Shown here: positions 15,602-23,098 of the stretch, piece by piece
Layout: each line of letters begins with the position of its first letter
Numbering within the stretch: position 1 is the stretch's first letter
IMG/VR virus record: IMGVR_UViG_3300001213_000475
Coordinates: 1 to 23,639 of that record
DNA from: a virus
Direction: 5' to 3' (one strand)
DNA length: 23,639 bases
Translations under genes and position numbers: made by a program
The notes under the pieces: model-generated
The model's input: only the letters and a program-made list of their open reading frames with translations
The model's database searches: none
What the model was told of the DNA's origin: nothing

Positions 15602-16543
15602 ATGAATGGTAATAAACTAACAACCAAAGAATGGATCTCTAACGCATATAAAGTGCATGGTGAGAAGTATGGGTATGACAAAAGTGTTTATAAATATAGT
15701 AGAGAGAAAATAATAATCATGTGTAAAAAACATGGTGAATTTTTACAAAGACCAAATTGTCATGTAAGTCAAAAACAGGGATGTCCAAAATGCAAATCTA
15801 CACTAATTGGAAATCTTCGCAGAACAACAATAGGAGAATTTCTCCAAAAATGTAAAATGATACATGGAGATCTATATGATTATTCCAAAGTAAATTATAA
15901 AAACAATTCCACTAAAATTGAGATTGTTTGTGAAAAACACGGAAATTTCTGGCAAGTAGCAAGTAGTCATTTATTAGGACACGGTTGTTCTAAATGTCAT
16001 TTTGAAAATTTATCAGACCTCTATACCTCCACCAAAAAGGAATTTCTTCAACAATGCAAGGATATTCACGGAATCATTTATAATTATTCCAAATCAATTT
16101 ATGTAAATAATAGAACAAAAGTTGAAATAATCTGCACTAAACATGGATCATTTTTACAAAGACCACATGATCATTTGAGTGGAAATGGATGCCCAAAATG
16201 TAATTCTTCGAAAGGAGAATTGGAAATAATAAAAGTGTTGACAAAAAATAACATAGAGTTTGTTAATCAAAAGAGATTTAATGATTGTAGAGATAAAATT
16301 CCATTGCCATTCGATTTCTTCATACCATCAAAAAATGTATTGATTGAATACGATGGAGAACAACATTTCAAATTTGGATGTAATATGGGGAAATATATTA
16401 CCACCGAGAAAAATTTAAGAGACACCCAAAAGAAAGATGCTATCAAAACGAAATATGCCGAAGATTCTGGTAAGAAACTCATTCGTATTCCATATACGGA
16501 AATGAAGAATATAGAAACAATTTTGGAAAAGGAAATAAGATGA
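15602..16543 (+). CDS. DUF723-repeat putative homing endonuclease (three repeats plus nuclease)
   Basis: 313 aa. Three DUF723-type zinc-ribbon units (about 7-62, 77-135, 148-203) each have (V/M/I)HG..Y.Y, C..HG.F and C..C (CPKC, CSKC, CPKC). A Vsr/EDxHD-like nuclease domain follows (about 205-313) with SKGELE, LPFDFFIP, LIEYDGEQHF and RIPYTEM. It belongs with the gene at 10620 by its nuclease sequence (both have CRDK, DGEQHF and KDAIKTK). It is the only such gene on the plus strand here and is inserted between the tape measure gene and a virion-type protein. Its stop overlaps the next ATG (ATGA). Confidence 0.88.
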   Translation: MNGNKLTTKEWISNAYKVHGEKYGYDKSVYKYSREKIIIMCKKHGEFLQRPNCHVSQKQGCPKCKSTLIGNLRRTTIGEFLQKCKMIHGDLYDYSKVNYKNNSTKIEIVCEKHGNFWQVASSHLLGHGCSKCHFENLSDLYTSTKKEFLQQCKDIHGIIYNYSKSIYVNNRTKVEIICTKHGSFLQRPHDHLSGNGCPKCNSSKGELEIIKVLTKNNIEFVNQKRFNDCRDKIPLPFDFFIPSKNVLIEYDGEQHFKFGCNMGKYITTEKNLRDTQKKDAIKTKYAEDSGKKLIRIPYTEMKNIETILEKEIR

Positions 16544-17010
16544 TAAAAAGAATTATTATAAACAAAGGAAAAAAATACATTGTCAACTGTGTCGGTGGAG
16601 TTGATGAGCAAGGTATAGGAGCAGGTTGTCCAAGTGGTGTAGCATGGTTATCAGACAATACTGGTAGTTGGTTCTCCGTGCAACTTACCGGAACATCTGG
16701 TTCGTTATCATTATCCACCACGGCAATCCCTGCCACTTCTCAATCAGTTGGTATGAATGCCAATGATTTCCCATTTCAAATCGTTCAGGCAAACGATGGA
16801 TTGAACTATCAAGTATCCATTGTAGCTGGTTCAGTTGTAATCTCACAGACGCCCTCGGCATACAATTCATCCAAACCATATCTGTTCCTTCAATCCAAAA
16901 CAGATAGTGCTTATTATTACGTCTCTGCAAAAAACACCGCTGGCACAATTACTTTAGTTATCAATGATAACACAAGAATGGATGGCAGTTTAGTTCAACC
17001 TCTCAATTAA
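16540..17010 (+). CDS. 156-aa probable virion protein
   Basis: Beta-rich and Ser/Thr/Gly-rich (TGSWFSVQLTGTSGSLSLST, then YYYVSAKNTAGTITLVINDN), typical of phage tail or fibre surface proteins. It is mostly uncharged apart from a basic N-terminus (MIKRIIINKGKKY). No specific family is recognised. The ATG overlaps the stop of the DUF723 gene, so in an ancestor without that insertion it would follow the tape measure gene directly. Tail structural role is inferred. Confidence 0.65.
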   Translation: MIKRIIINKGKKYIVNCVGGVDEQGIGAGCPSGVAWLSDNTGSWFSVQLTGTSGSLSLSTTAIPATSQSVGMNANDFPFQIVQANDGLNYQVSIVAGSVVISQTPSAYNSSKPYLFLQSKTDSAYYYVSAKNTAGTITLVINDNTRMDGSLVQPLN

Positions 17011-17034
17011 AAAATATCTCAACCCAAATAAGTT

Positions 17035-17343
17035 ATGCTTGTATCTGGTGTCATAAATCCATCCAAAAAAGGAACAATAACATCGAACGTCTTCCATCTC
17101 TTTTATTCAAATGAATCCACATCTTATCTTTTTGACTCGGCTAGGATGGATGAACCGATAATATTTGGAAATAAAAGTCTGGTGCTTTCGATTCTTCGTA
17201 AAATTAATACCTTGATGGTTATTGGAAGTCCAGATACAAAAGTATTTGTTTATTCTTATATCATGACTTCCGAAGGATATAAACGCAAAATCACTTTCAA
17301 TGGACCAATTTCGGGTATTGGTCGAAATGTTCCTCTCCTGTAA
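17035..17343 (+). CDS. 102-aa probable virion protein
   Basis: A small alpha/beta protein with beta-type stretches (NVFHLFYSNESTSYLFD, TLMVIGSPDTKVFVYSYI) and a Gly/Pro-rich C-terminus (GPISGIGRNVPLL). No family recognised. It follows the 156-aa gene by 24 nt, and the methyltransferase gene begins 1 nt after its stop. A tail or virion accessory role is inferred from the neighbours only. Confidence 0.6.
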   Translation: MLVSGVINPSKKGTITSNVFHLFYSNESTSYLFDSARMDEPIIFGNKSLVLSILRKINTLMVIGSPDTKVFVYSYIMTSEGYKRKITFNGPISGIGRNVPLL

Positions 17344-17344
17344 A

Positions 17345-18088
17345 ATGAATATTGTTATAAATGGAAACTCTTTAGTGGAATTAAAAAAACTATCAAATGA
17401 AAGTATTGATTTGATAGTTTCTGATGTTCCTTATAAAATCAAAGCTGGAGGAATCAAATCTCAAATTTCGGATGATGATGTTGGTGGTATATTCACCAAA
17501 CGTAATTTTGTCAGTGATGGAACTGCTTGTTCAAACAAATGGATAAAGAAAAATTCCAACTATATTGCTGCCGCAAAATCTGGAAAAATGTTCAAACATA
17601 ATGATATTGAATTTGATGAATGGATGCCAGATGTATATCGAGTTTTGAAAAAAGGAACACATTGCTATTTGATGGTCAATGGTGCTAATTTATGCAAATT
17701 ACAAGTATCTGCCGAGAAATCTGGATTTGTATTCCAACAATTGATTGTATGGTCAAAAAATAATTGCACTCCAAACCGATATTATATGGGGAGTGCCGAA
17801 TTCATCCTCATGTTGTCAAAAAGACCGGCCAAGAGTATAAATAATAAAGGAACTAAGAACGTATTGACTATACCAAATATCATTGGAAATAAATTACATC
17901 CAACGGAGAAACCAGTTGAATTGATGGATATATTTATTAAAAATAGTAGTGTAGATGGTGATGTTGTGTTGGATATGTTCTGCGGATCTGGTGCTACATT
18001 AGTGTCAGCGAAGAAACTGAATAGAAAATATATTGGCATAGAAATTGATGAGGAGTATGTCAATGTTTCAAATGTTAGATTAATATGA
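17345..18088 (+). CDS. Beta-class DNA methyltransferase (adenine-N6 or cytosine-N4)
   Basis: 247 aa from ATG 17345, one base after the stop of the preceding gene; a longer frame from 17300 would overlap that gene and adds no motif. The catalytic motif IV appears as DVPY (27-30; DPPY is usual). The order is motif IV first, HPTEKPVEL next, and the SAM-binding motif I last (LDMFCGSG, about 209-216) followed by YIGIEID, which is the beta class. It transfers methyl groups from SAM to DNA bases, probably to protect phage DNA from host restriction or its own nucleases. No restriction partner is visible. The stop overlaps the zinc-finger gene (ATGA). Confidence 0.88.
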   Translation: MNIVINGNSLVELKKLSNESIDLIVSDVPYKIKAGGIKSQISDDDVGGIFTKRNFVSDGTACSNKWIKKNSNYIAAAKSGKMFKHNDIEFDEWMPDVYRVLKKGTHCYLMVNGANLCKLQVSAEKSGFVFQQLIVWSKNNCTPNRYYMGSAEFILMLSKRPAKSINNKGTKNVLTIPNIIGNKLHPTEKPVELMDIFIKNSSVDGDVVLDMFCGSGATLVSAKKLNRKYIGIEIDEEYVNVSNVRLI

Positions 18089-18609
18089 ATTTGGAAAGTG
18101 CATCTCTATTTTTATACAAACCAATTCCGAATGGGAACCCACTCGCATATTTTGAATGCCACTCCTGTAAACGTCAACTTCCATTTTACTCGCCAATAGC
18201 AGTCGAATTAGTCCAAGGTAAGAGCATCATATGTGCCCATTGTATTGCCCGAGAAGCACTATATGGGCGAGCTTGTCCTCAATGTTTTATTCCATTGAAT
18301 TATTCGACCGAGCGGGCATATGATTATGCTACTAAACATAATACTCGTTGTCGTTTTTGTGCCAGTGGTAAGAAAATATATTCAAACGATATTGATAGAA
18401 TTAATGCCAGACGGGAATCATCAAAACGGTGGAAAAAGAGAAATCCTGAGTATCGAATAAATAGAAAAAAACAAATTCAGATCGAATGCTCAAAACCATG
18501 TCCATCATGCCACCGTGGAATATTGTTGAAATCCATTTCTTCGAGAAATAGGTCAATCAAAAATAATGCAAAATGCAAAAAATGTGCTGGCAAAATCAAA
18601 CACCAATGA
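18085..18609 (+). CDS. Cys-rich zinc-finger protein, basic middle segment
   Basis: 174 aa with six C..C pairs: CHSC, CAHC, CPQC and CRFC in the N-terminal 95 residues, then CPSC and CKKC near the C-terminus. Two or three zinc ribbons are therefore likely. Between them lies a strongly basic stretch (RRESSKRWKKRNPEYRINRK) of a kind seen next to HNH-type endonuclease cores, but no clear HNH signature is visible. DNA binding is likely. It is translationally coupled to the methyltransferase (ATGA), so it may act with it. The 3' end overlaps the converging 50-aa gene by 14 nt. Confidence 0.65.
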   Translation: MNLESASLFLYKPIPNGNPLAYFECHSCKRQLPFYSPIAVELVQGKSIICAHCIAREALYGRACPQCFIPLNYSTERAYDYATKHNTRCRFCASGKKIYSNDIDRINARRESSKRWKKRNPEYRINRKKQIQIECSKPCPSCHRGILLKSISSRNRSIKNNAKCKKCAGKIKHQ

Positions 18610-18748
18610 CTTCGTTGTTTCTGACAATCATCTTACGAGTTGAATGTGCTTTTAATGCTGCTGCTGTTCGGTCAATTTTCTGATGGCGAATGGTATTGTG
18701 AGCTTTATTTGCCGCAATAATGCGAGATGGAGATTTTAATTTTTTCAT
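18596..18748 (-). CDS. 50-aa basic hypothetical protein
   Basis: Starts MKKLKSPSRIIAANKAHNTI and is rich in Arg, Lys, His and Ala, probably helical and able to bind nucleic acid. The longer open frame (from 18904) runs antisense to the INT_rpt gene and is not believed. ATG 18748 is chosen because a sigma70-like promoter ends 7 nt before it. That predicts a leaderless message starting at or near the A of the ATG. No family recognised. Confidence 0.5.
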   Translation of the reverse strand: MKKLKSPSRIIAANKAHNTIRHQKIDRTAAALKAHSTRKMIVRNNEVIGV

Positions 18749-18755
18749 ATAGAGT

Positions 18756-18784
18756 ATAATATCAAATTTTAGAAGCAGTATCAA
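18756..18784 (-). promoter_or_regulatory. Sigma70-like promoter, leaderless type
   Basis: TTGATA (18779-18784), a 17-nt spacer, then TATTAT (18756-18761), read on the minus strand. The ATG of the 50-aa gene follows 7 nt after the -10 box, so transcription should begin at about the start codon. The promoter starts just after the end of the INT_rpt gene. Confidence 0.5.
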
Positions 18785-18788
18785 GGAG

Positions 18789-19292
18789 TTATTTCTCGAC
18801 ACCACCCAACCAGTCGCTCCAAGAAATCCATCCTTTATTTTTGTAAACTTGATGTGGATTGGATGGTATAACAAACCATTTTTCTCCTGATTTACAATAT
18901 TCATTCCACTCCCTGAAATTTTTTAATTTCAAGGATAGTGAAATTTTCTTGGCATCATTGAAATCCAACCATTTGCCATCAAATCCAATTTTGGTTCCTA
19001 GAAAATCACTCCACGATTTCCATTCGTTTTTATAAATTTGTGGTGGAAGTGCAGGTATATTATGATGTCTCTTCCCAGATTTACAATATTCATACCACTC
19101 TTTTTGTTTTTTAAATCCCAGTGAATGAACAAATGTTTTTGCGTCTTTAAATGAAAAAAATTTGCTGCTTTTTTGAGCATTGAAATCAAATCCATTTTCT
19201 TTTAACAATTTTATCTTCCACGGCGACAGATTTCCCGTTTTATGATAATAGCGACAATTCCATTCCCATGATTGTATTTCTTGTTCATTCAT
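18789..19292 (-). CDS. Two-repeat INT_rpt (phage-integrase repeat) protein
   Basis: 167 aa. The N-terminal 40 residues (SWEWNCRYYHKTGNLSPWK, GFDFNAQ) resemble a helicase-associated-type helical module. Two copies of the INT_rpt pattern follow (about 43-100, 105-165): F.DAK.....L......EW.EYCKSG....IP..P...YK..W.SW.D(F/W)LG. No integrase or nuclease domain is present. Known INT_rpt units occur beside integrase domains and probably bind DNA. It is related to the five-repeat gene at 21304. A perfect TTGACA promoter ends 7 nt before the ATG. It faces the helicase gene divergently. Confidence 0.75.
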   Translation of the reverse strand: MNEQEIQSWEWNCRYYHKTGNLSPWKIKLLKENGFDFNAQKSSKFFSFKDAKTFVHSLGFKKQKEWYEYCKSGKRHHNIPALPPQIYKNEWKSWSDFLGTKIGFDGKWLDFNDAKKISLSLKLKNFREWNEYCKSGEKWFVIPSNPHQVYKNKGWISWSDWLGGVEK

Positions 19293-19299
19293 TCCTCAC

Positions 19300-19327
19300 A
19301 TATTACCACACTCCATCCCAATGTCAA
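19300..19327 (-). promoter_or_regulatory. Sigma70-like promoter, leaderless type
   Basis: TTGACA (19322-19327, perfect), a 16-nt spacer, then TAATAT (19300-19305), read on the minus strand. Only GTGAGGA separates the -10 box from ATG 19292, so the transcript should start at about the start codon. Confidence 0.6.
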
Positions 19328-19368
19328 CTGTATTTTCACCAACCTACAAAAATATTTCGTAATACATC

Positions 19369-19397
19369 TTGACATTATAATCTGTTTATGCTATTGT
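19369..19397 (+). promoter_or_regulatory. Sigma70-like promoter of the helicase gene, leaderless type
   Basis: TTGACA (19369-19374, perfect), a 17-nt spacer, then TATTGT (19392-19397, 4 of 6). ATG 19406 follows 8 nt after the -10 box. A TATAAT at 19376-19381 also exists but has no -35 partner. The two divergent -35 boxes are 41 bp apart. Confidence 0.5.
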
Positions 19398-19405
19398 ATG
19401 TAGCA

Positions 19406-21307
19406 ATGAAACATTTTATCCAACAGTCCAACATCCACTTGAAAACTGGATGGAACTCCACTCGTCAGCCAATCGTTTCTGATTTTGGAGGACCAAAAAC
19501 AGCAAGACCTTGGCAATCCGCCGCATTCAATAAACTCAAAAATAAACCAGTTTCAGCCATTTGTGGACCTCCTGCTACTGGTAAAAATTTCTTCATTGAA
19601 CTGTTCGCCGCCGAATACCTTCGCCTCAACCCCAATAACAAAGTCATCATCGCCGCCCCACAAAAAAATATCACCGAAAACATGCGGGTGGAGACATTCA
19701 TTCTACCTTCAACAAAAGAAACCGTAAACTGGTGTCCTTCATATCTCAACGAAACAAGGTATAATACCGACTCCACCACCGAATTGTCAAGAACATTTTT
19801 GGAATCTCCCGGCATTGTCGGAGACATCAATAGTCGGGCAATCATAATGACCCATAATACATTGGTCAATATTCATAAAGAACTCAAACATCTGTTGAAG
19901 AACATTCTGGTCATTTTCGATGAATATCACCACATCCTATACGGAGAAAATGACGAGGGGTTTGTTGAAACCAACCAACTTGGAGACCTCGTAAGATACA
20001 TCCTTGATAACAAATCTCTCAATGCTCATATTCTCTTGGCAACTGCCACTCCCTTTCGTGGTGACAAATATCCAATCATTCCTGATGGTGTATTGACTCC
20101 TGAATGTGAATATGAACATCCCTATGATGAAGCTTGGCAGGATTTCGCCCCACTTGAACATTTCAGCGTGGATTTCATCCTCTATAAGGGCAATACCTAT
20201 AAAAAGGCGATGGGTGAACTAATGGGTAAGAAAATTGAACCCTCATTGATTTTCATTCCTAACGTAGGGTCACGGTATTCGGTTGGTGATAAACATAAGG
20301 ATGTCATTGAATGCTACAAATCAATATCAGGCAAGGATAAACCAACCATCAAAAAAGACGATATTTTCACTCTTGTCAAAAAAGGCAAGGATTGGATACG
20401 TTGTATTGACTTGGTTGATGAAGACAATCGTGCCGAAAAATTCAAGGTCATCAATGCAGACCATGCCAATTTAGACCCAACCAAGCGTAAAATTGACATT
20501 ATCATTGCTTTGGGAACCATGAAGGAAGGAGCAAACCATAGATGGTTGAAGAATGCCTACGTAATCGGTGCCAGAGGGTCATTACGTGAGTTTGTTCAGA
20601 TGAGTGGTAGGTTGTTCCGCTCTGCCGAAGGAAAGACCGATGTAAAGGTCTATTACATGCTTCCTCACTCAACCAATGTCGGCACAGATGAATACGAAGA
20701 GAATTTCAATGAATATCTCAAAGCAACCATGTCATCCTTGCTTCTGATTAAAGTCTATGCTCCCCGTCTCATTGAAACCCCAGTTGAAGGTGAGGAAATT
20801 GACATCTATGGTCATGCCCGACAGAAAACAGTTAGCTACATCAATACCGTCCTTCCCGATTCCGAAGACCAAGAAAGACTACTGGAAGACTCCTATGATG
20901 CCATTGTCAATGCCTCAGAAGAGTTTGATGATGGACTGACATTCAAACATGGCAAGATAACTCCTGAACAAGGACTTCTGTTGAAAGCATCATTGGATGT
21001 TGTTTTGGACGACTTCAAGATTAAAGATAGACGGGAGGAAGTCAAGGAAGAGATTCTTCGCTGGTTTGCGATGAAGAACATTGCCACGATGTTGGAGACC
21101 AATGGAATGAATGTGAACACCATTGATTATGACATGGTGAAGGATATTCATCCATTGGCATGGTCGTTGTCTTGTTATTCAAATGCGTTTGGGATTAAGA
21201 CATTCAAGGAGTATCGTGAGGCAGTGGAGAAATCACGGGCACTGTGGATGGCACAGTTTGAAGAATGGAAGAAATATAATAAAGAACGGCAATCTGTTGA
21301 AGTATGA
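19406..21307 (+). CDS. SF2 DEAD/DEAH-type DNA helicase/ATPase
   Basis: 633 aa from ATG 19406. An in-frame ATG at 19388 would lie upstream of the predicted transcription start, so the shorter form is chosen. Superfamily 2 motifs are clear: Walker A GPPATGKN (54-61), motif II DEYH (172-175), motif III ATATP (212-216), and motif VI QMSGRLFR (398-405) with GTMKEGANHRW before it. Both RecA-like lobes are present, plus a helical C-terminal region of about 200 residues. It could serve recombination, replication restart or transcription switching, as UvsW does in T4; I cannot tell which. Its base composition is less AT-rich than the flanking INT_rpt genes. Its TGA overlaps the next gene (ATGA). Confidence 0.85.
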   Translation: MKHFIQQSNIHLKTGWNSTRQPIVSDFGGPKTARPWQSAAFNKLKNKPVSAICGPPATGKNFFIELFAAEYLRLNPNNKVIIAAPQKNITENMRVETFILPSTKETVNWCPSYLNETRYNTDSTTELSRTFLESPGIVGDINSRAIIMTHNTLVNIHKELKHLLKNILVIFDEYHHILYGENDEGFVETNQLGDLVRYILDNKSLNAHILLATATPFRGDKYPIIPDGVLTPECEYEHPYDEAWQDFAPLEHFSVDFILYKGNTYKKAMGELMGKKIEPSLIFIPNVGSRYSVGDKHKDVIECYKSISGKDKPTIKKDDIFTLVKKGKDWIRCIDLVDEDNRAEKFKVINADHANLDPTKRKIDIIIALGTMKEGANHRWLKNAYVIGARGSLREFVQMSGRLFRSAEGKTDVKVYYMLPHSTNVGTDEYEENFNEYLKATMSSLLLIKVYAPRLIETPVEGEEIDIYGHARQKTVSYINTVLPDSEDQERLLEDSYDAIVNASEEFDDGLTFKHGKITPEQGLLLKASLDVVLDDFKIKDRREEVKEEILRWFAMKNIATMLETNGMNVNTIDYDMVKDIHPLAWSLSCYSNAFGIKTFKEYREAVEKSRALWMAQFEEWKKYNKERQSVEV

Positions 21308-22452
21308 CCATAAAACAGATTAGAACGTGGGAAGTTACTCAACGAATCAACTTCAATAATAATGATTTACCACAATGGAAAATCAATCTATTAAATGATT
21401 CAGGATTTGATTTTGAAAATCAACTGATCAAAAATGTTCTTCCATTTGAAATTGCCAGAAAATTTGTTCGGGATTTAAAATTCAAAGGAACCGTAGAATG
21501 GAATGAGTATTTAAAATCGGGAAACAGACCCGAAAATATTCCATCACATCCAAATAGAAAATATGAATTGGAATGGATCTCTTTGGGAGATTGGTTAGGA
21601 ACAACGCCGGGATTTGGTGGAACTTATTTATCATATGATGATGCTAAAAAAATTATTCATCCATTGAAATTACAAAGTTCATTTGAATATAGAGATTATT
21701 GTAAATCTGGAAAAAAACCTCATAACATACCATTTGCTCCACAACAAACCTACATCGGAAAAGGATGGATAAGTTTTGGAGACTTTTTAGGCAATGGTGT
21801 AATTGCATCATTCAATAATAAATATCTTCCATTTGAATCGGCAAGGAGTATGGCGAGACAACTTAATTTAAAAACGGGGAAGGAGTGGAGGAATTATTGT
21901 GATTCAGTAAAATTGCCAGTCGGAATGCCAAATGCTCCGTGGCATGTGTATAAAGATGATGGATTCATATCAATGGGGGATTGGCTAGGAACTGGTAATA
22001 TTGCAAATTATAATAAAAAATTCATTACATATAATAAATGCAAAGAGTTTGCCATCCAGAACAAAATAAAATCGGCACAACAATGGAACGATTTCTTTAA
22101 ACAAAATCATCCCACAAACATCCCACAAAAACCTGCTAGAAATTATAAAAATAAAGGATGGAAATCGTGGGGAGATTTTCTTGGAACTGGAAGTTTTGGA
22201 CCTAAATCCAATAATAGATACATGAGTTTTAAAAAAGCGAGGAAAATAGTCAGAACCCTTGATCTTTCAAATAGACAAGAATGGACAAAATTAAAGAATA
22301 AGCCAAAAAATATTCCAGTTGTTGCCCATATAGTGTATAAAGATAAAGGATGGATTGATTGGTATGACTTTCTTGGAATTACTAAAGAGAAATCGAGAGA
22401 AATCCAACAGCAAAGAATATGGAAATCTCGAATACAAAATGAACCCCATTGA
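21304..22452 (+). CDS. Five-repeat INT_rpt (phage-integrase repeat) protein
   Basis: 382 aa. The N-terminal module (TWEVTQRINFNNNDLPQWK, GFDFENQ) matches that of the gene at 18789. Five INT_rpt units follow (about 44-105, 107-170, 173-236, 239-302, 306-368), each ending (G/D)(W/F)(I/K)S.GD(W/F)LG or close to it, with EW.(E/N)Y.KSG and IP..P in the middle. No catalytic domain is visible, so it is probably a modular DNA-binding protein or a relic of a mobile gene. It is AT-rich and sits exactly between the helicase (ATGA overlap) and the Rossmann-type gene (14-nt overlap), both less AT-rich, which suggests insertion. Confidence 0.8.
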   Translation: MTIKQIRTWEVTQRINFNNNDLPQWKINLLNDSGFDFENQLIKNVLPFEIARKFVRDLKFKGTVEWNEYLKSGNRPENIPSHPNRKYELEWISLGDWLGTTPGFGGTYLSYDDAKKIIHPLKLQSSFEYRDYCKSGKKPHNIPFAPQQTYIGKGWISFGDFLGNGVIASFNNKYLPFESARSMARQLNLKTGKEWRNYCDSVKLPVGMPNAPWHVYKDDGFISMGDWLGTGNIANYNKKFITYNKCKEFAIQNKIKSAQQWNDFFKQNHPTNIPQKPARNYKNKGWKSWGDFLGTGSFGPKSNNRYMSFKKARKIVRTLDLSNRQEWTKLKNKPKNIPVVAHIVYKDKGWIDWYDFLGITKEKSREIQQQRIWKSRIQNEPH

Positions 22453-23095
22453 ACATCTTAACTGGTCAAGCAACAAAAAAGTCTCTGCTCGCCACGAGAC
22501 CATCATCAATCAATATCGAAAATTGATTGGCAACCACTCCCTACCCAAATCCCAACAATACTGGACACTTGCTGCCAATCAAACAGATGATCACGGAAAC
22601 CTTCTCCACGGTGGAGAATTGGATCAAATCATCACCACAGGTCTTATAACTCCAAAGCAATACATCGGAGTGGACATTGATGAACAAACCATTGCCAAAA
22701 ATAAATCCATCACCAATGGTGCTCAATTCATCCACGGCAACTTCTACTCCGAACTCGTAAAAGCACACAACAATCATACCCTCAATGCAGGTATAATTAA
22801 CTTTGATACCTTAAACATGGCCATGAGAGGGTCAGTTGACTTCTCCAATATCATGTATTTGCTCTCATTGAAGAAGTCCACCAATATAATGCTCGTCGGC
22901 AATTTCATCCTTAGACATCGCTGTATTCAAGATTCCATGCCAGTGGATATTATTCAGGAACTTGAGAAACAACCCAAATTCCAATTTTCAATCAAAAAGA
23001 GAAATTGGAAGTCGTCATATGAGATTTATACCTACAATGGCAGCGGTATAACCAAAGCAACTTGGATGGCAACCATCATATTTGTATTGAAATGA
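22439..23095 (+). CDS. Rossmann-fold protein, possible SAM-dependent methyltransferase
   Basis: 218 aa from ATG 22439 (MNPIEHLNWSSNKK). A longer frame from 22355 reaches back into the INT_rpt gene and is not used. The middle shows a class I methyltransferase-like order: a Gly-containing loop (LLHGGELDQIIT), then YIGVDIDEQTI (acidic end of strand 2), then FIHGNFYSEL and AGIINFDTLNM. The Gly-rich motif I is weak and there is no DPPY-type catalytic motif, so it is unlikely to be a base-specific DNA methyltransferase of the usual kind. Base composition matches the helicase, so it is probably a resident gene that once followed the helicase directly. Confidence 0.6.
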   Translation: MNPIEHLNWSSNKKVSARHETIINQYRKLIGNHSLPKSQQYWTLAANQTDDHGNLLHGGELDQIITTGLITPKQYIGVDIDEQTIAKNKSITNGAQFIHGNFYSELVKAHNNHTLNAGIINFDTLNMAMRGSVDFSNIMYLLSLKKSTNIMLVGNFILRHRCIQDSMPVDIIQELEKQPKFQFSIKKRNWKSSYEIYTYNGSGITKATWMATIIFVLK

Positions 23096-23098
23096 CAT

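Noticed and set aside
816-16543. Group I introns hosting the endonuclease genes
   Set aside because: Each endonuclease gene lies between complete neighbouring genes joined by stop/start overlaps; no exon split or intron core sequence was seen.
17300-17344. Longer start for the methyltransferase
   Set aside because: It would overlap the preceding 102-aa gene by 44 nt and adds no family sequence; ATG 17345 follows the stop by one base and starts the usual motif order.
18609-18790. Rho-independent terminator at the convergent gene ends
   Set aside because: The genes overlap by 14 nt and no GC-rich hairpin followed by a T-run is visible on either strand.
18749-18904. Extended minus-strand frame upstream of the 50-aa gene
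   Set aside because: It overlaps the INT_rpt gene in the same direction but another frame, and the promoter lies inside it; only the part from ATG 18748 is kept.
22355-22438. Longer start for the Rossmann-type protein
   Set aside because: The extra 28 residues are the INT_rpt gene read in another frame; ATG 22439 marks the change in composition.
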